The notes beneath the pieces were generated by a model. The model was not told where the DNA came from. It did no database searches and was given only the letters and a program-made list of their open reading frames with translations. Of a DNA stretch of 64,000 bases, positions 1-12,448 are shown one piece after another. Position 1 is the stretch's first letter; every line of letters starts with the position of its first letter. The position numbers and the translations under genes are program-made. Source of the stretch: Bagarius yarrelli (taxonomy: Eukaryota; Chordata; Actinopteri; Siluriformes; Sisoridae); NCBI GenBank assembly GCA_005784505.1, contig VCAZ01000102.1, positions 937,481-1,001,480 on the forward strand. Direction: 5' to 3'.

Positions 1-1307
1 GTCGTCCTCTGATTGGAAAAAGTGTACAGGATTTCCTGAAGACATGTATTCTTTGTTTCAGAGATAATGGAAACAAGCGTTTAGAAGAAAACAGGCAATA
101 AGAAAAACCGAACTCAGGTGTGCAAACATGGCGTGCCGAGCGAAAGTCACATCAGATCACAGATCAGCAGCAGGAGTCAAATTTGATTTGTCGCTTCAGA
201 TATTTATTAGGTTAATAAAAGGTCTGCGTTAAATATAAGTGAGTTTGTCTATCTTTTTTCCTGTTCATTTAAGCAATTGACACCGAATTGTCAAATACCG
301 CTAATTCAAAAGTGAAAGTATGTATAATGTATATGTATAATATGAGTAATATGAGTCATATTAAAGATTCGTTCGAAACGAATGAATCATTCATGAACAA
401 CACATCACTACACCTTTTGTAACAAGTAAACGGATATATCCTTCAGAGAAATGTATCGGAGTAAAAATGCTAATTTTATTTAGGCAATAAAGTAGAGTAA
501 AAGTAAAAGACTGATTTTCTCAAAAATACTTTATTTTATTCCTTTAGCACTAAAGGAGTCCTTCAGCACTCACAGTCATTCCCACACACTTCTTCCTTAT
601 TCATTCCACGTAATATCCTTCTCACTTCAGTGAAGCTTCCCTGCTGTTTCACTGCCTATTCTTCAGGCACTACTTGAGCATGTAGTAAAACTGGGTTCAA
701 GTTAAACCTATGATGGGCAGGACCCAGAAGAGGTCTGATGGGATGGCTAATAAAATAAAAAAAAAACAATTAAATGTTAGGTTAATGAATCGAAGAATGA
801 ATAACAATGTTAGTAATGTTTAATACTAGCACGTTTATAAAATTGTGCGAACAAACTAATATTGTCTGTCATTGATGTTGTATATCTCCAGTACTTACAA
901 AATATACGTGTAATAAAAGCAGCTGTAAAACCGAAAAATGGGACGAGACAGCAGGAGAGAGCAGTTGGCCTTTTATTCTGCTGATGTAATCGAAAAACCA
1001 GGATGAGAAAAAAAGGCGGACGTAAATCTTCGGCCTGCTTTATCTGTCTTTTGTCAGCGGCTTTGGTTGTATATTTCAGTTGAAAAGAATAATAGAGGAG
1101 CATGTTTGGCCGTATAAGCGTGCATTTATTTTGACAACATTTTTATGATGCCCTTTTCTTTGATTTGCATTGTAAACAGTATGTTTATGGCAGAATCGGT
1201 TGTGAGGTGAGCCAGGTGACATGGCTTATATTTGCTGTTACAAAGCTTGGCTTTTCCAGGCTTCTACACGGCTGTTTATTGATATTATGCTGTAAAATGT
1301 ACATTTC
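1..1307. other. No recognisable feature
   Basis: This is AT-rich, non-repetitive sequence. The 97-residue minus-strand open frame at 810-1103 has no recognisable domain or coding character and is taken as chance. Confidence 0.5.
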
Positions 1308-1543
1308 TAAATGCCTTTATTTGTCACATCGACTCTACAGCACAGAGAAATTTCCCATCTTAGTTAGTTGGGGGTCAGAGCACAGGGTCAGCTATGATAC
1401 AGCGCCCCTGGAACAGGAAGGGTTAAGGGTCTTACTCAAAGACCCAACTGTGACAGATGGACAATGGCAGGGCTTAAACCCAGGTCTTCCAATTAACAAC
1501 TCAGGACCTTAACCATTTGAGCCATATATTTATTACTGCCCCA
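1308..1543 (-). mobile_element. SINE-C, full-length copy
   Basis: On the minus strand this reads as a tRNA-like head (GGCTCAAATGGTTAAGG, then a B box GGGTTTAAGCCC), a middle with CTCTGACCCCCAACT, and a 3' end with TGTGACAAATAAAGGCAT. The same order is seen at 31265-31625 and 59896-60110. Such elements are made by RNA polymerase III and moved by LINE enzymes. The 115-residue open frame across it is not a gene. Confidence 0.8.
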
Positions 1544-1751
1544 GTAATAAACATATATTTATAATAAGAAATGTCTAGATAAGGAAACACTGATACTGAT
1601 AGTGGGACTTTCTCTCTATTTTTGAACATTCAACACTGGACTGGCACAGCACAGAGACACTTTTAACCCAGCACAAAGACACTTTAGTACTGGCTATTAA
1701 TAGCTGTGTATACATAATCATACTTCTGTATCCATGTGCATATCCTTTTTG

Positions 1752-1754
<3 letters not shown>

Positions 1755-1823
<69 letters not shown>

Positions 1824-1912
1824 TTATATATCCGATAAATTTATATAAATTTATATATTTATATAAATCTTATGTATTATTATATACTATATATAACTAT
1901 ATTATCTATATA

Positions 1913-1956
<44 letters not shown>

Positions 1957-1980
1957 ATATATATATACTATATATATATA
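1755..1980. repeat. (TA)n / poly-T low-complexity block
   Basis: Runs of TA repeats surround an approximately 30-base T tract, followed by more imperfect TA repeat. The open frame through it (YIYIYI, FFFFF) is an artefact. Confidence 0.95.
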
Positions 1981-4080
1981 GTAAACTTATTTAATTAATT
2001 TATTTTTAGTTTGTGACAATAATTTTTTATTTTATAAATGTTTAAAAAAAAAGCAGGTTGTATGAAAAACTATGACAAAGTTAAACATGTTTTACTAACA
2101 GATCTAAAATTGCTGAATGAATGGGATGTTACGAATCTTTCTCTGCCATTTTCTCAGTAGCGACACAAACTGATATGGTTTATGTTAAATATCTAAGGTT
2201 TAGCATCGGTAAACAGTATGTAGTTGCCTGTCGAAAAGGTCAATGTAGCTGGTTAATGTATTATTTTTTATTTATTTCCTTTTTTTTAATTAAATAATAA
2301 CCGTATCACTAAGCCCCAGAAAGACTTAAAAAAAACCTCTCGAGGTGGACCTGCCAGCACTGTCAGCATGTCTTTAATGAAATAAAATTGAGCAATGTGG
2401 TGTTTGTTTGTCCCGGGAGCTTTTTACTCCATATGAGAACTCGCTTGTACCCACATGAAAGTAAAAACCTTCTGCCTCTCAATCTAGATGCACATCTTTA
2501 CCTCAACTGGATGCCCAATAAGCCATTTTTAGAAAAAAATGATTTTTAATGATGTATTCAAATTGGGTTATTATTAATAACCTGACTGTGCTTATGAAGA
2601 AATTCTATCAGAATAAATTTTCCTCTTGCTTGTAACCAATCATCCCTACAGTTGAAAAGTGGCTAATGAGGCACCTTTAACATTGCCTCATCTGATATGG
2701 TTAGGTTGGACGGCTGTACAATACACAGGGAACATAATCAGACTTCATGTACTTGTAGCCCCCTAATTAATTCCTTTCATGTTGCTTCAGAGCGTAGTCA
2801 GTATTTTGTTTGCTAAATGCATCAGCAGGGCTTGAAAGCACAGTTCAGGTGTGCCTCTTTTGGCAAACGCCTAAAACATTAATTGGACTCAATCTTCCGT
2901 TGAACTGGTCAAGTGAGCATCTGGGCTCTGGTCCCAGTTTTCTTTTCGACCAAGCTGATCTGTTTGACACGTTGCATGAGACTGAAACAGGGACACAGCG
3001 GCATGCTATACCCAACCATACCACATGAAAGGCCAGCTGGTTTGAAGAGCGACATTGACAGCTGCTCCCAGCACTTGTTTTCACCTTTTTTCTTCTTCCT
3101 CTCAGATGTATTTAGATTTTCTCACTGCCTTGTTTTTATGCCCCAGATGTGGCTATGCTATTTGGCCTCATGTGTTTGTTCGGCTCAAATAGACAGACAT
3201 CCTTATCATGTCCCACCTTGTTTACATCAACTGAAGTCCATCTGGCACTTGTTTGCAGGTCTTTGTTGCTCTGATTTGTACTGCCTAACCTTACACTGCC
3301 TGTGCTGTGTCTTTCCATGAACTGTCAGCCTAATGAGCATCAGCTAGAGGTGTGTAGCTTTGCTTAGAAGCGGGATAAGAAAAAAAATAATAATATAGTA
3401 AGAGATTGACAAGACACAGCTGGACAAAACAGATGAATGAAAGAGAGAGAAAGAGAGAGGGAAAGTGTTTTTACAGTGTGCATCTGTGCCAAGACTATCT
3501 GTCCAAACCAACATGGAGAAGAGTGTCCCTAGCAACAGTTAACATTCATGGCGACGGTTGAATAGCGTTCCATTCGTCCCTAAGGAGTTCATCACTCCAA
3601 CTGCAGCAAGACAATAAAAGCAACCAGTCTTTTTACCCCTGAAAAATGCATGCATACAGACACATACTGGTGCAATTAGGGCCTATTTTTGAAATATAGT
3701 CTTCCTCGTCTGGTGTTTAGCAGCGATTCTACACTGAGGAACCATAAAGTCATTCCGACAAGAGAGAAAACTGATTACAGGGCTTTTCCCTCTAGAAAAA
3801 ACCCTGACATTTCTATGCTAATTTATTTTTTTAAAGTCAGCGTCATCCACCGAATTGTTTTATAGTTTTTTTTACTTTTTTTTTTTTTTTTTTTTACCAT
3901 ATTGTCTTTTATAGCTGCAATAAGGGTATATGGAAAAAAAAAACCTAGATAAATGTCCATGATATTAATTATATAAATATCAGACTTGGATGTGAGGGAA
4001 CTGACCCAATGGCAGTCCATAATTGAATCGACATTTAGCTAAATGTTAAATTCCTGGTTAATGCGTTATTGGAAAGAAGA
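1981..4080. other. Unassigned non-coding stretch
   Basis: No repeat family or exon was recognised. A short imperfect (GA)n run lies at about 3438-3462. Several overlapping open frames at 2810-3320 on both strands have no family features. Confidence 0.45.
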
Positions 4081-4083
4081 TAA

Positions 4084-4116
4084 TGACGACGATGATGATG
4101 ATGATGATGATGATAA
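4084..4116. repeat. (GAT)n trinucleotide repeat
   Basis: About ten GAT/GAC units in a row. Confidence 0.9.
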
Positions 4117-4195
4117 GATACCAAACTGTTTTGAATTGGTTTGTCGAGTAACCCTAGAAATCGAATTAATACCGCCTGAGCGACGCTTTTACCTG

Positions 4196-4372
4196 TAACT
4201 GTATAAGACCCTATGATGGCGACCTGTCCAGGGTGTACCCCTCCTTACCTTTCGTCCTTTCAGAGACAGCTGGGATAGACTCCAGCAGATCCCCATGACT
4301 CTGAATTAGGGTGTAAGCAGGTTTAGAAGATGAATTAGTAAATAAATAAATAAATGAATGTATAAGCCCATT
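4196..4372 (+). mobile_element. SINE-B, 3' part only
   Basis: The stretch contains the GGCGACCTGTCCAGGGTGTA, ACAGCTGGGATAGACTCCAG and AGATCCCCATGA blocks that also end the fuller copies at 32779-33118 and 46850-47124. It ends in a TAAA/TGAA-rich tail. The tRNA-like head is missing. Confidence 0.75.
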
Positions 4373-5454
4373 TTTTGAATACTTTGGTGCTCGACTGGCC
4401 GACGTGATCTTTTTGTTTTGTATATATTAGTGATGCAGTTTGTTTGGAGCTCAATAAACAAAGTAAGCAAGTTATTACGGTAAAAAAAAGATAATTTGCA
4501 ATGATTTTAGCTCGTACTTAAACTTTTCCTTACCAACTCTCATTCGAGATAGCAAGCAATCTTCCTAATCATGTTTCTGTATGCTGGGCACTTCCACTTC
4601 AATTTACCTGCTGGCAATAATGAGATCCTTTGAATGAGTGGAGAAATTGGCAAGCTGCAATATGCCTTTTGTACCAAGTGCAATTTTAGTATAAAACAAA
4701 AGTGTTTTCAAATGGCACAGCCAATGCTTTAATCCAGGATTAGTGAAAAGCTATACAGTCGTAATAATGACCGGCTTTATGGAGTAAAAAATTGTTAATG
4801 TTGCTATTTTTTTACACTCGGCTAGATGCTGTGAAAAGAACTGAGAGAAAAGCTGTTGGCATTTGTTTCATTCATGTAATCACTGTAAATAAATTAATAG
4901 GTGTAAAATGGGCACTACTTAGCTTTTCTTCTGGCAGATTGAGTAATGGAATTCTAATGACTTTGACACCGTCTTCCAGGCGTGAACTGTGTCATGTCAT
5001 TGTGCAGCCGTGCGTTTGCATGACTGGTGTCGATGATCGAGTTGCCTTTTGAGAGCACTTTCATTACATAGTTATTCTGATCCAACGTTTTGTGGTGAAG
5101 CCTAACGGCGATGACCTTGATGTGACCTTTCGTTTTACCTGCGTGATAATCCACCATTTAACCTTGTGAACCTGATGAAACAGTAGCGGTGGACACATGG
5201 CTTGGCATTTAAGGTAGAACGTTTGAAAATTTGCTCAGATCTTTCAAGCGTGAGAGATGCCTGCTTTGCTGCCTCTCTTGGATCAGGTCCAGAGCTTCCT
5301 CAAGAGCCGGGTTACGTTTAAAACAAAGAGCTGGATGACTCCCGCTGTTGCATTCATCCTTCAAAAACACATGCACATACAAATGAATGCACACAGATAC
5401 ACACTTACACTTGCTTTTGAACTGGGTCACCACCTTAAATCTTTCCTTTGTTTT
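4373..5454. other. Unassigned non-coding stretch
   Basis: No repeat or exon recognised. The short open frames on both strands at 4792-5157 overlap each other and look like chance. Confidence 0.45.
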
Positions 5455-5502
5455 TATACAACAACTAGAGAAGAATTCTATACAACAACTAGAGAAGAAT
5501 TC
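5455..5502 (+). repeat. Perfect 24-bp tandem duplication
   Basis: A unit beginning TATACAACAACTAGAG and ending AAGAATTC occurs twice without a mismatch. Confidence 0.95.
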
Positions 5503-5989
5503 TTTTTTTGGTCTTTCATGCTTTCTACAAGTTTCAACATTCCTCTCGACATTTTCTAATACACTAAAACATTTTGTTTGCATTGTGATTACAGAAGAGT
5601 TTAAATCAACACTTGTGCCAGGGGTCGTACGGTCATGAAAGTCATAGAACTTTAAAACTGCAATTTCCAGGCCTGGATTTTCACAAATTGGAGTATTTTA
5701 ATTGCTAATCTTGGTTAAATTAAAATAACTAACGTTTATGTAATTCAACACATGACGAATGTTTATTTTGTATCATAATGTACAAAGCTGGTCAAGATTA
5801 ATGTAATGGACACGCCAGGCTCCTCCTCAGTTTACTGCTCAAATTTTCCAGAATACTGATCATCGCACCTGACGACACTCATTTCCCCAATCACACACAC
5901 TCCCTATTTAAACAACTCACTTTCACTCACTCTCTGTCTGGTCTTATAGTTGGAAGAAGGACTCACTCCGGTGTCTCCTCAATTTCCAT

Positions 5990-6310
5990 TTCAAGTCACC
6001 TTTATATAGCGCTTTTAAAAACCAAGATTGTGTCAAAGCGCCTTTTCAGAATCACATCAAAAATACAATAGAGGGAACAGTTAGTAAAACACTGAGTTCT
6101 GTATAATAAATATCTGTTAATTAGGAGTCCCCAACTAAGCAAACCAGAGGCAAGCCGGAGGGGTTCTCCTCTGACCAGACAAACCAGTAGGTCATCCATG
6201 CTGCAGCAAAGTTTTCATGGTTTTGTCTGGACGGCTGTTTAGAGGACAAGGTCAACAATGGGAAATTGCCTTATTGTCTCCAAGTGTTGATTGACCAACA
6301 GGGCTGAATA
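5990..6310. repeat. Probable dispersed fish repeat (family not identified)
   Basis: It opens with a block reading CACCTTTATATAGCGCTTTT followed by an AAAGCGCCTTT motif. From memory this resembles a common teleost interspersed repeat. A related end seems to lie at 9181-9366. Confidence 0.4.
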
Positions 6311-7410
6311 CAGACTGAATCTGGTGACAACGGTAAGCTTGAAATAATGTATGTTAGTGTAGATGCCATTTGAGTTATGATATACAAAGATATTGTGTGT
6401 TATTGGTGGCGGTTCCGGTTGACCTGCTTATTGCAGCCTAACAATCCTTTAACAGATCTGAATAATAAAAATGTCTGTGTTATGTGTAGACCAGATTAAA
6501 GAGATGGGTCTTTAATGTAATATTAAACTGACCAAAAGTGTCTACCTCCCAAACAGTGATCAACAGTGACCAAGTGATCTCCCTGATTCCTCAGAAATTT
6601 CCAGATTCTTTATGCCCTCAGCATTTCCAGTGAGATCCTGGTGTTTTGGGTCTATTTATGTTTCTCTTTTGGAATTAACTGGTCTGTTTGATTCGAACCC
6701 TGTGTTCTGAGTCTATTTCCTGTTACAATTAGCTGTGGTAGATTTCAACATATATTTTACTTCTTAACCTATTAAACATGTTTATACAAACATTTCATTC
6801 AACTTAATAACTTAAGAGTTGTTATGGAATTTTATTGGTAAAAGGTTGTACCATCCCCAGGACATATTACTTTCATTAGACTGTATTTGATGATTGATTT
6901 TGAGAACTGACAAGCACCAGACCAGACAGCATAAGGCTGCTTCTTATCATTCATAGATTGCCTTCACATCTCTCCTTGCCTAGAGTGTTGATTAGCCAGA
7001 CATTCGGGTACTAATGCCTTGGTCCCTTCAGGACCTCTTGGCACTCATGTACTACCACACAAAGGATACGCTTATTCATAGCCATGCTCATTATTATTAA
7101 CTGGCTGCCGATGCACCTCCTTTCCCTGACTTATTATTTCCTAAATCTCTCATGCTGATGATCTTCAGCTCAACAAATGACCCCACTGACTGGCAGTGTT
7201 AATCACTCTTCACATAAGTAAATGAATAAATGAACCTCTCCATGATTAGCGTGAGTTCCCTGAGTCTGAGTGTATGTCGGCACTATTGCTGGAACGTTGT
7301 CCCCTTAACTGGAAGCGAAATGCAGTGGATAATGATGGGGTGGTTGCCAGGTCTCAATATAATGTGCTCTAGCAAAGCTGAGGGATCACTCTCACTGGGA
7401 GATTTTGGCA
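6311..7410. other. Unassigned non-coding stretch
   Basis: Nothing recognisable; AT-rich single-copy looking sequence. Confidence 0.45.
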
Positions 7411-7503
7411 GGGGCCCAGCAGTGGTAACTTGGTGGTGCTGGGAATCGAACCCAAATCTTCCAATTAGCAGTCCAACACCTTAACCACTGTGCTACCACT
7501 TTC
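7411..7503 (-). mobile_element. SINE-A, 5' (tRNA-like) part
   Basis: On the minus strand it starts with AGTGGTAGCACAGTGGTTAA (A box) and has GGGTTCGATTCCCAGCACC (B box), then fades after GGGCCCC. It is a truncated SINE-A. The open frame at 7230-7484 reads through it and is spurious. Confidence 0.85.
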
Positions 7504-8451
7504 CTGGATTTACCTGGTTAAACAAAGGTTATTATTCCTTAATAAAACTAAATATTTCTTATATTTTAATCTATCAGAGAGTGGGGTATAAGGTGGCTGG
7601 GCAAAGAAGGCCAACAAAGCATGTAATTTTTGCTTAAACAAAGCTGAGCTAATTGGTTTAGAGGGCACTTTACCCAGCCAGACATGCATATTCAGTACAA
7701 TTCAGGTTATCCCGTCTAGCTTTGCTTTTATCTAATTTTCTTCCACTCTAAAAGACTACAGTAATGAATTGGGTAATCACAGATATTCAACCCATTCGAC
7801 TTCTTTGTAAAGTAAATCTATACACTCTGGCAGCGAGCCAGTGGTTCACTCTGATGGACGGGAAAAAAATCTATATTTAGAGTCACTGCCAAAAGAATGT
7901 AGTGTTGTGTATATTGCTCCCTCTTCTTGCTTTTCTTGTTCCACTTATATTTAGAATTCTCGTAGATAAATACATTCGAAAAATAAATGTCCCGGGTCTA
8001 TTGTTTCCATAGCAACAGATAATGTGAGCAAATATAACAAATAAGGATTTTTATGGCTTTGGAGTTTCAAAGCATTTCCTGCGGTATGAATGCCGACTGA
8101 AAGGTTCTTTGAATATTTATAAGCTGATGGTCAGCCAGCTGTTTAAAATTTCTGACATGAAGCGCAAAACTTTGACTTTGAATCTGAACAAAAGTTCAAT
8201 ACCAAAAAAAAAAAAAAGGACATGCATTAGTAATCAAGCTTAAAGTGAATGCGGCACGTCTGTTCCAATAAATAATGAAGAGTTGCCGACAGGATTCTAA
8301 TTTCAACTGGAAATTAGCCAGATCATATGAAATAAGATAGAACAAAGTTGAAATTACATTACTGAATAAATTATGAAAGTGCATACGAAAATATATTAAA
8401 CAATCTTTACATTTGGCAGATAGTTTGTCAAAAAAACATTATTATTACTAC
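7504..8451. other. Unassigned non-coding stretch
   Basis: No repeat or exon recognised. A short poly-A run lies near 8203-8217. Confidence 0.45.
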
Positions 8452-8631
8452 GGGAAAGTGGTAGCACAGTGGTTAAAGTGTTGGGCTGCTAATTGGAAGA
8501 TCAGCGGTTCGAATTCCAGCACTACCAAGTTACCAGCGCTGGACCCCTAAGCAAGGCCCTTAACTTCCACTTGCTCAGTTGTATTAAAGGGATAAATGTA
8601 AATCGCTCTGGATTAGGGCGCTCTGGAAATT
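8452..8631 (+). mobile_element. SINE-A, nearly full length
   Basis: A box (GTAGCACAGTGGTTAAAG) and B box (CGGTTCGAATTCC) are followed by the GCAAGGCCCTTAACTT, GGATAAATGTAAATCGCTCTGG and AGGGCGCTCTGG blocks. This shows the element's full order. Confidence 0.9.
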
Positions 8632-9180
8632 AATTAAGAACCAGTTTTCCTGCTCAATAACATCCTGGCTATGAGGCAAAATAAAAAAAAAAAACATATA
8701 AAACAATAAAGGCAGTATATACAGTTACAAATAATACAATTATATACAAAGAGGAAGCAAATAACTAAAAATAAGTACAATGATCCTGTACTAATGACTG
8801 AATAGAGTTTTTTTTTTAAACAAGCGAGCGAAATAAATGAACTAAGATTCAAGGATCTAATCATCTGCAGCAGGAAACAAAAAAGAATGAAGAATAATAA
8901 TATACAGACATTAGGTAGAGCGCAGATTACGACTATTATAAATATTAAGAAGTGATTTTAATTATAAAGAAGTTTTCCCGAAACGAGTTTTAAAAATAAA
9001 CACAAACCAGTGAGTTTGTCTTTAAGAGTGAAGAGAAGGCCAGTTCAATAAAGACTACAATAAAGTGGAAATGCTGAGTGTTAAATGAAGCTCCAGTCAT
9101 AAAGCGGATTGCAGTGTAGTAAATAACATCTATTTTATGAAGGAGAACTTTTTAATAGTGTTACAAAAGTGCTATCCTGA
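8632..9180. other. Unassigned AT-rich stretch
   Basis: Poly-A and A-rich runs only. Confidence 0.45.
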
Positions 9181-9366
9181 AAGGGGTGGGTTCTGAGTCT
9201 GAGCCTGGTTCCAAGTAAGGTTTCTTTCTTGAGCCTTCCAAATTTCCCCCCCCTTATGATGCTTACTCATTAGGAAATCTGCTTTTTGTGAAGCTGTAAG
9301 ACATAAAGCTGCTTTGTGACAATGTCAACTGTCAAATTCGCCATATGGATAAGATTAAATAGAACT
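9181..9366. repeat. Probable dispersed fish repeat, 3' end
   Basis: Contains the AAGCTGCTTTGTGACAATGT motif followed by an AAT-rich tail with AGAACTGAAATGAATTGA. From memory this resembles the end of a common teleost repeat. Confidence 0.4.
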
Positions 9367-9544
9367 GAAATGAATTGAGCTTCTGCCAGTATCTCCACTA
9401 CTCTTAGGATAGAGAGTGAACAAAGCAGACAAAATAATTGTACACATCTATTCCAGGAGAATATCTGCTATGTATGCATTGCTGCTGAAACCGTATCCAA
9501 AAAATCAGCCTATTTCATCCAACGGAAACATATATTTACTAGAT

Positions 9545-10086
9545 TTCCAAACGTCTGTGGACACCTGACCATCAGACCTATTTATGGGTACTCTTCACAT
9601 TGTTGCCCCACAAAATTTGAAAGCACACAGTTGTCTAGAATGTCTGTTTCAGCATGTCAATGCTCCTGTGCCCAAAACCCCTGAGCTCCATTAAGACATG
9701 GTGTGTTATGATTGGAGTGGAAAAACTGCACAAAGCCACTAAGCACCTTTGGAAAGAACTGGAACACCGAATGCAGCACATTCCTCTTGATTTCACTAAT
9801 ATTATTGTAGCTGAATGAACACACATCTCACATCCAAGCTCCAAATTATGGTGGAAATCCTTACTAGAGCTAAATCTAGCAGCAAAATAGGGAGTAAATC
9901 TAAAATGTTTGTACATTTACAGCATTTGGCAGACGCCGTTATCCAGAGCGACTTACATTTATCTCTTTTTTATACAACTGAGCCAATGGGGGTTAAGGGC
10001 CTTGCTCAAGAGCCCAGCAGCGGTGGCTTGGTGAAGCTTGGAATCGAACCCGTGGTGATCAGGTGTCCACAAACTTTTGCTAATGT
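9545..10086 (+). mobile_element. Short Tc1-like element interrupted by a SINE
   Basis: The left end carries CTGTGGACACCTGACC and the right end its inverse, AGGTGTCCACAAACTTTTGC. The middle includes degraded Tc1 transposase blocks such as TGTCAATGCTCCTGTGCCC (a relic of the DNAPV motif) and CACCTTTGGAAAGAACTGGA. A SINE-A sits inside at 9912-10060. It encodes no working protein. Confidence 0.8.
9912..10060 (-). mobile_element. SINE-A nested in a Tc1 relic
   Basis: It has the 3' end first (TACATTTACAGCATTTGGCA, CCAGAGCGACTTACATTTAT), then GGCCTTGCTCAAGAGCCC and the B-box complement GGAATCGAACCC. It stops before the A box, so it is 5' truncated, as expected of LINE-driven insertion. Tc1 sequence resumes immediately after it. 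Confidence 0.9.
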
Positions 10087-11305
10087 AATCATAATGCTTT
10101 GATATTTTTCACCATTGAGAGATAGTGAAAGAGGTCACATTGTTTCCTGTCTTCTTCTTGTTTCTGTCTGCCTCTTTTTTCTTCTTCTGTCAGCTGGAGA
10201 CCATCAGCTCTAACAAGTTCTGACTTCCATCTAATAGCATGTGATAATGTTTCAAATGACAGGTAATAACGTCTCCCTCAGAAAGTCATTTGCACGCCAT
10301 CTCCTCTCCTCTCAAGGTACTGCACCTTGGCAGAGAGCAAAGAGAGAGAGAGAGAGAGAGGGAAATAGAGAGAGAGAGAGATACAGGCCTCATTCTTAAC
10401 CAGTGACTGACTTCCCCATGATGCCACAGTCAGTTGTGCCTAATAGGCACTGACAGCTTCCACTCCTTCCTGCATCTCAATGCTTTCCAATCAGAACAGT
10501 TTAGCAAGGTTGGTACCTACTTAAAATAGAATCGGGTTCAGATTCGTTCTATCAACATACGCATTAGGACGGATATCATTAGAGAGATAAACATCTACCG
10601 CTTTTCTTTTCATTTTTCATGTAATTATTTTTTCTCTTCTGCCTCTGTTCTGTTCACCATATGGTTTACCTGGATATGTCTGTAAAAAACCTTCCATCAT
10701 TTATACAGTGTTTTTTTTTTTTTCCTGTTCTCATTTCAAATCCCATCAGCGTCACTCTTGCTGTGTGGTTGGTAGGCTCTGGGCTCTTTCATTATGTGGT
10801 GCCTGGGAGTTGCTTTAGAGGGCAATATGAGTGTCGGAACAAAGAGCAAGGTCAGGCTCATGCAATGCCATTACACAATCCTGAAGTGGGAAAAAGCGGG
10901 AAAAGTAGCTTAGAGACGTGACTGTGTAAGCCCTGGATGGATCAGGCTGCGTGTGATGGAATTGATGGGGGTCAAAAACAGCAAATATGCTAGCAGAATG
11001 GCATGGAAACTCATCTAGTTTAAAATGTTTTCTGCAGAGGTCTATTATTCCTAAATGACTCGGAGTGCATTGCCGTCGCGACAGCTTCTAGGAAAGAGAA
11101 ACCTTTCACATATTAACATGATGAGAATTTCTTAAAGGCAAATAAAAAAGTAAAAGTGGCCAATTGTATGTAGAAATGCAGACATGCAGTATACACACCA
11201 TAACATGACATGGATAAAGACTACAAAGTGCAGAACAACAACACAACAACTACATGGTAACTTTGTTTGTACATTATCCTTAAACATCTTTAAAAAAAGA
11301 CTCAT
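10087..11305. other. Unassigned stretch with a (GA)n tract
   Basis: A (GA)n microsatellite occupies 10331-10381. The rest shows no recognisable family or exon. Confidence 0.5.
10331..10381. repeat. (AG)n microsatellite, two blocks
   Basis: Two AG runs are separated by GGAAAT. Confidence 0.95.
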
Positions 11306-11490
11306 AAGTGGTAGCTTAGTGGTTAAGGTGTTGGACTGCTATTTGAAGAACGGGGTTCGATTCCCAGCACCACCAAGTTGCCACTGCTCGGCCCCTGAGC
11401 AAGACCCTTAACCCCCTAATTGCATAGTTGTATAGTATGTAGAGATAAATGTAAGTCTCTTTAGATAAGGGAGTCTGCCAAATGTAATAA
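11306..11490 (+). mobile_element. SINE-A, full length
   Basis: It shows GTGGTAGCTTAGTGGTTAAG, GGGGTTCGATTCCCAGCACC, GCCCCTGAGCAAGACCCTTA and a TAAGGGAGTCTGCCAAATGT tail in order. Confidence 0.92.
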
Positions 11491-11536
11491 ATCCATTAAT
11501 ATACTTAAGTCTGCATTAAAGTGATTAACAAAATAG

Positions 11537-12300
11537 CTACACTATATGGACAAAAATATTGGGACACCTGACCATCACATCCTTATTTGTGCTATTTGAT
11601 CATCCTATTCTAGACTCAGTCTCACTTTTTGTTCTCCACTCTTCTGGTAATGTATACTAGACAATGGAGTGTGTGTCTCTGTGGATTTGGCCATAGAGAC
11701 ACAATAAAATTACTGAGATCATCCACTAATCTAGGGTGAGTTGGTCTGGGGTGCAGTCGGTGTTCCGGTTCATCTGAAAGGTTTAAAAGTGGGGTTGAGG
11801 TCAGGACTCTCGAGTTCTTTCATTCCAACAAAAACACAGCATGTAGTTACAGAGTTCAGGGGCTTGTTACGTGTTTGGACCATTTAGTTCCAACCATCTG
11901 TTGTCTATACCTGCTTATTCCTAATCTGGGTCACGGGTATCTACTGGATCTATCCCAATTGTCATTCGGTGGAAGGAACCTGGACAAGTTGCCGGCCCAT
12001 CGCATGGTCACATACAGAAAAACAACCACACACTCACACTCCTTCCTATGGACAATTTAGCATCACCAATCAACCTAACAGATGTTTTTGGACTGTCGGA
12101 GGAAACCGGAGTACCTGGAGTAAAGCCAACGCAAGCATGGGGGAACATGTAAACTCCACACAGAATGACCCTCCTTTTAGTTCCACTGAATGTAAATACT
12201 AAGTCTACAGCATATAGAGACATTTATTGGTTTCCAATTTTGTGGCAACAGTTATAGGTGTGGTGGTAAAAGGTGTCCACAAATTTTATATCTTGCCATA
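11537..12300 (+). mobile_element. Short Tc1-like element interrupted by SINE-B
   Basis: The left end CTACACTATATGGACAAAAA and GGGACACCTGACC match an inverted right end AGGTGTCCACAAATTTTATA near 12269. Inside are blocks (GGTGCAGTCGG, CAGGACTCT) shared with the relic at 61755-61970. SINE-B lies at 11888-12172 inside it. Confidence 0.8.
11888..12172 (-). mobile_element. SINE-B nested in a Tc1 relic
   Basis: Reverse complement of the SINE-B body: CTATGGACAATTTAGCATCA, GATTGGT, AAACATCTG and GGAGTTTACATGTTCCCCCA blocks. The tRNA-like head is missing. Short open frames here on both strands are spurious. Confidence 0.82.
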
Positions 12301-12318
12301 TCTTTTACTTCTTCTTCT

Positions 12319-12448
12319 TACATTTAGAGCATTCGGCAGACACCCTTATCCAGAACGACTTACATTCATCTCAACCGAGCAATTTGGGCCTTGCTCAGGG
12401 GCCCAGAAGTGGTAGCTTGGTGAACACCTTAACCATGAGCCACCACCC
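12319..12448 (-). mobile_element. SINE-A, internally deleted
   Basis: It has TACATTTAGAGCATTCGGCA, TATCCAGAACGACTTACATT and GGGCCCAGAAGTGGTAGCTT, then CACCTTAACCATGAGCCACC. The B-box region is deleted. Confidence 0.82.

Noticed and set aside
1736..1957. Tyr/Ile/Phe-rich open frame
   Set aside because: It is a translation of (TA)n and poly-T.
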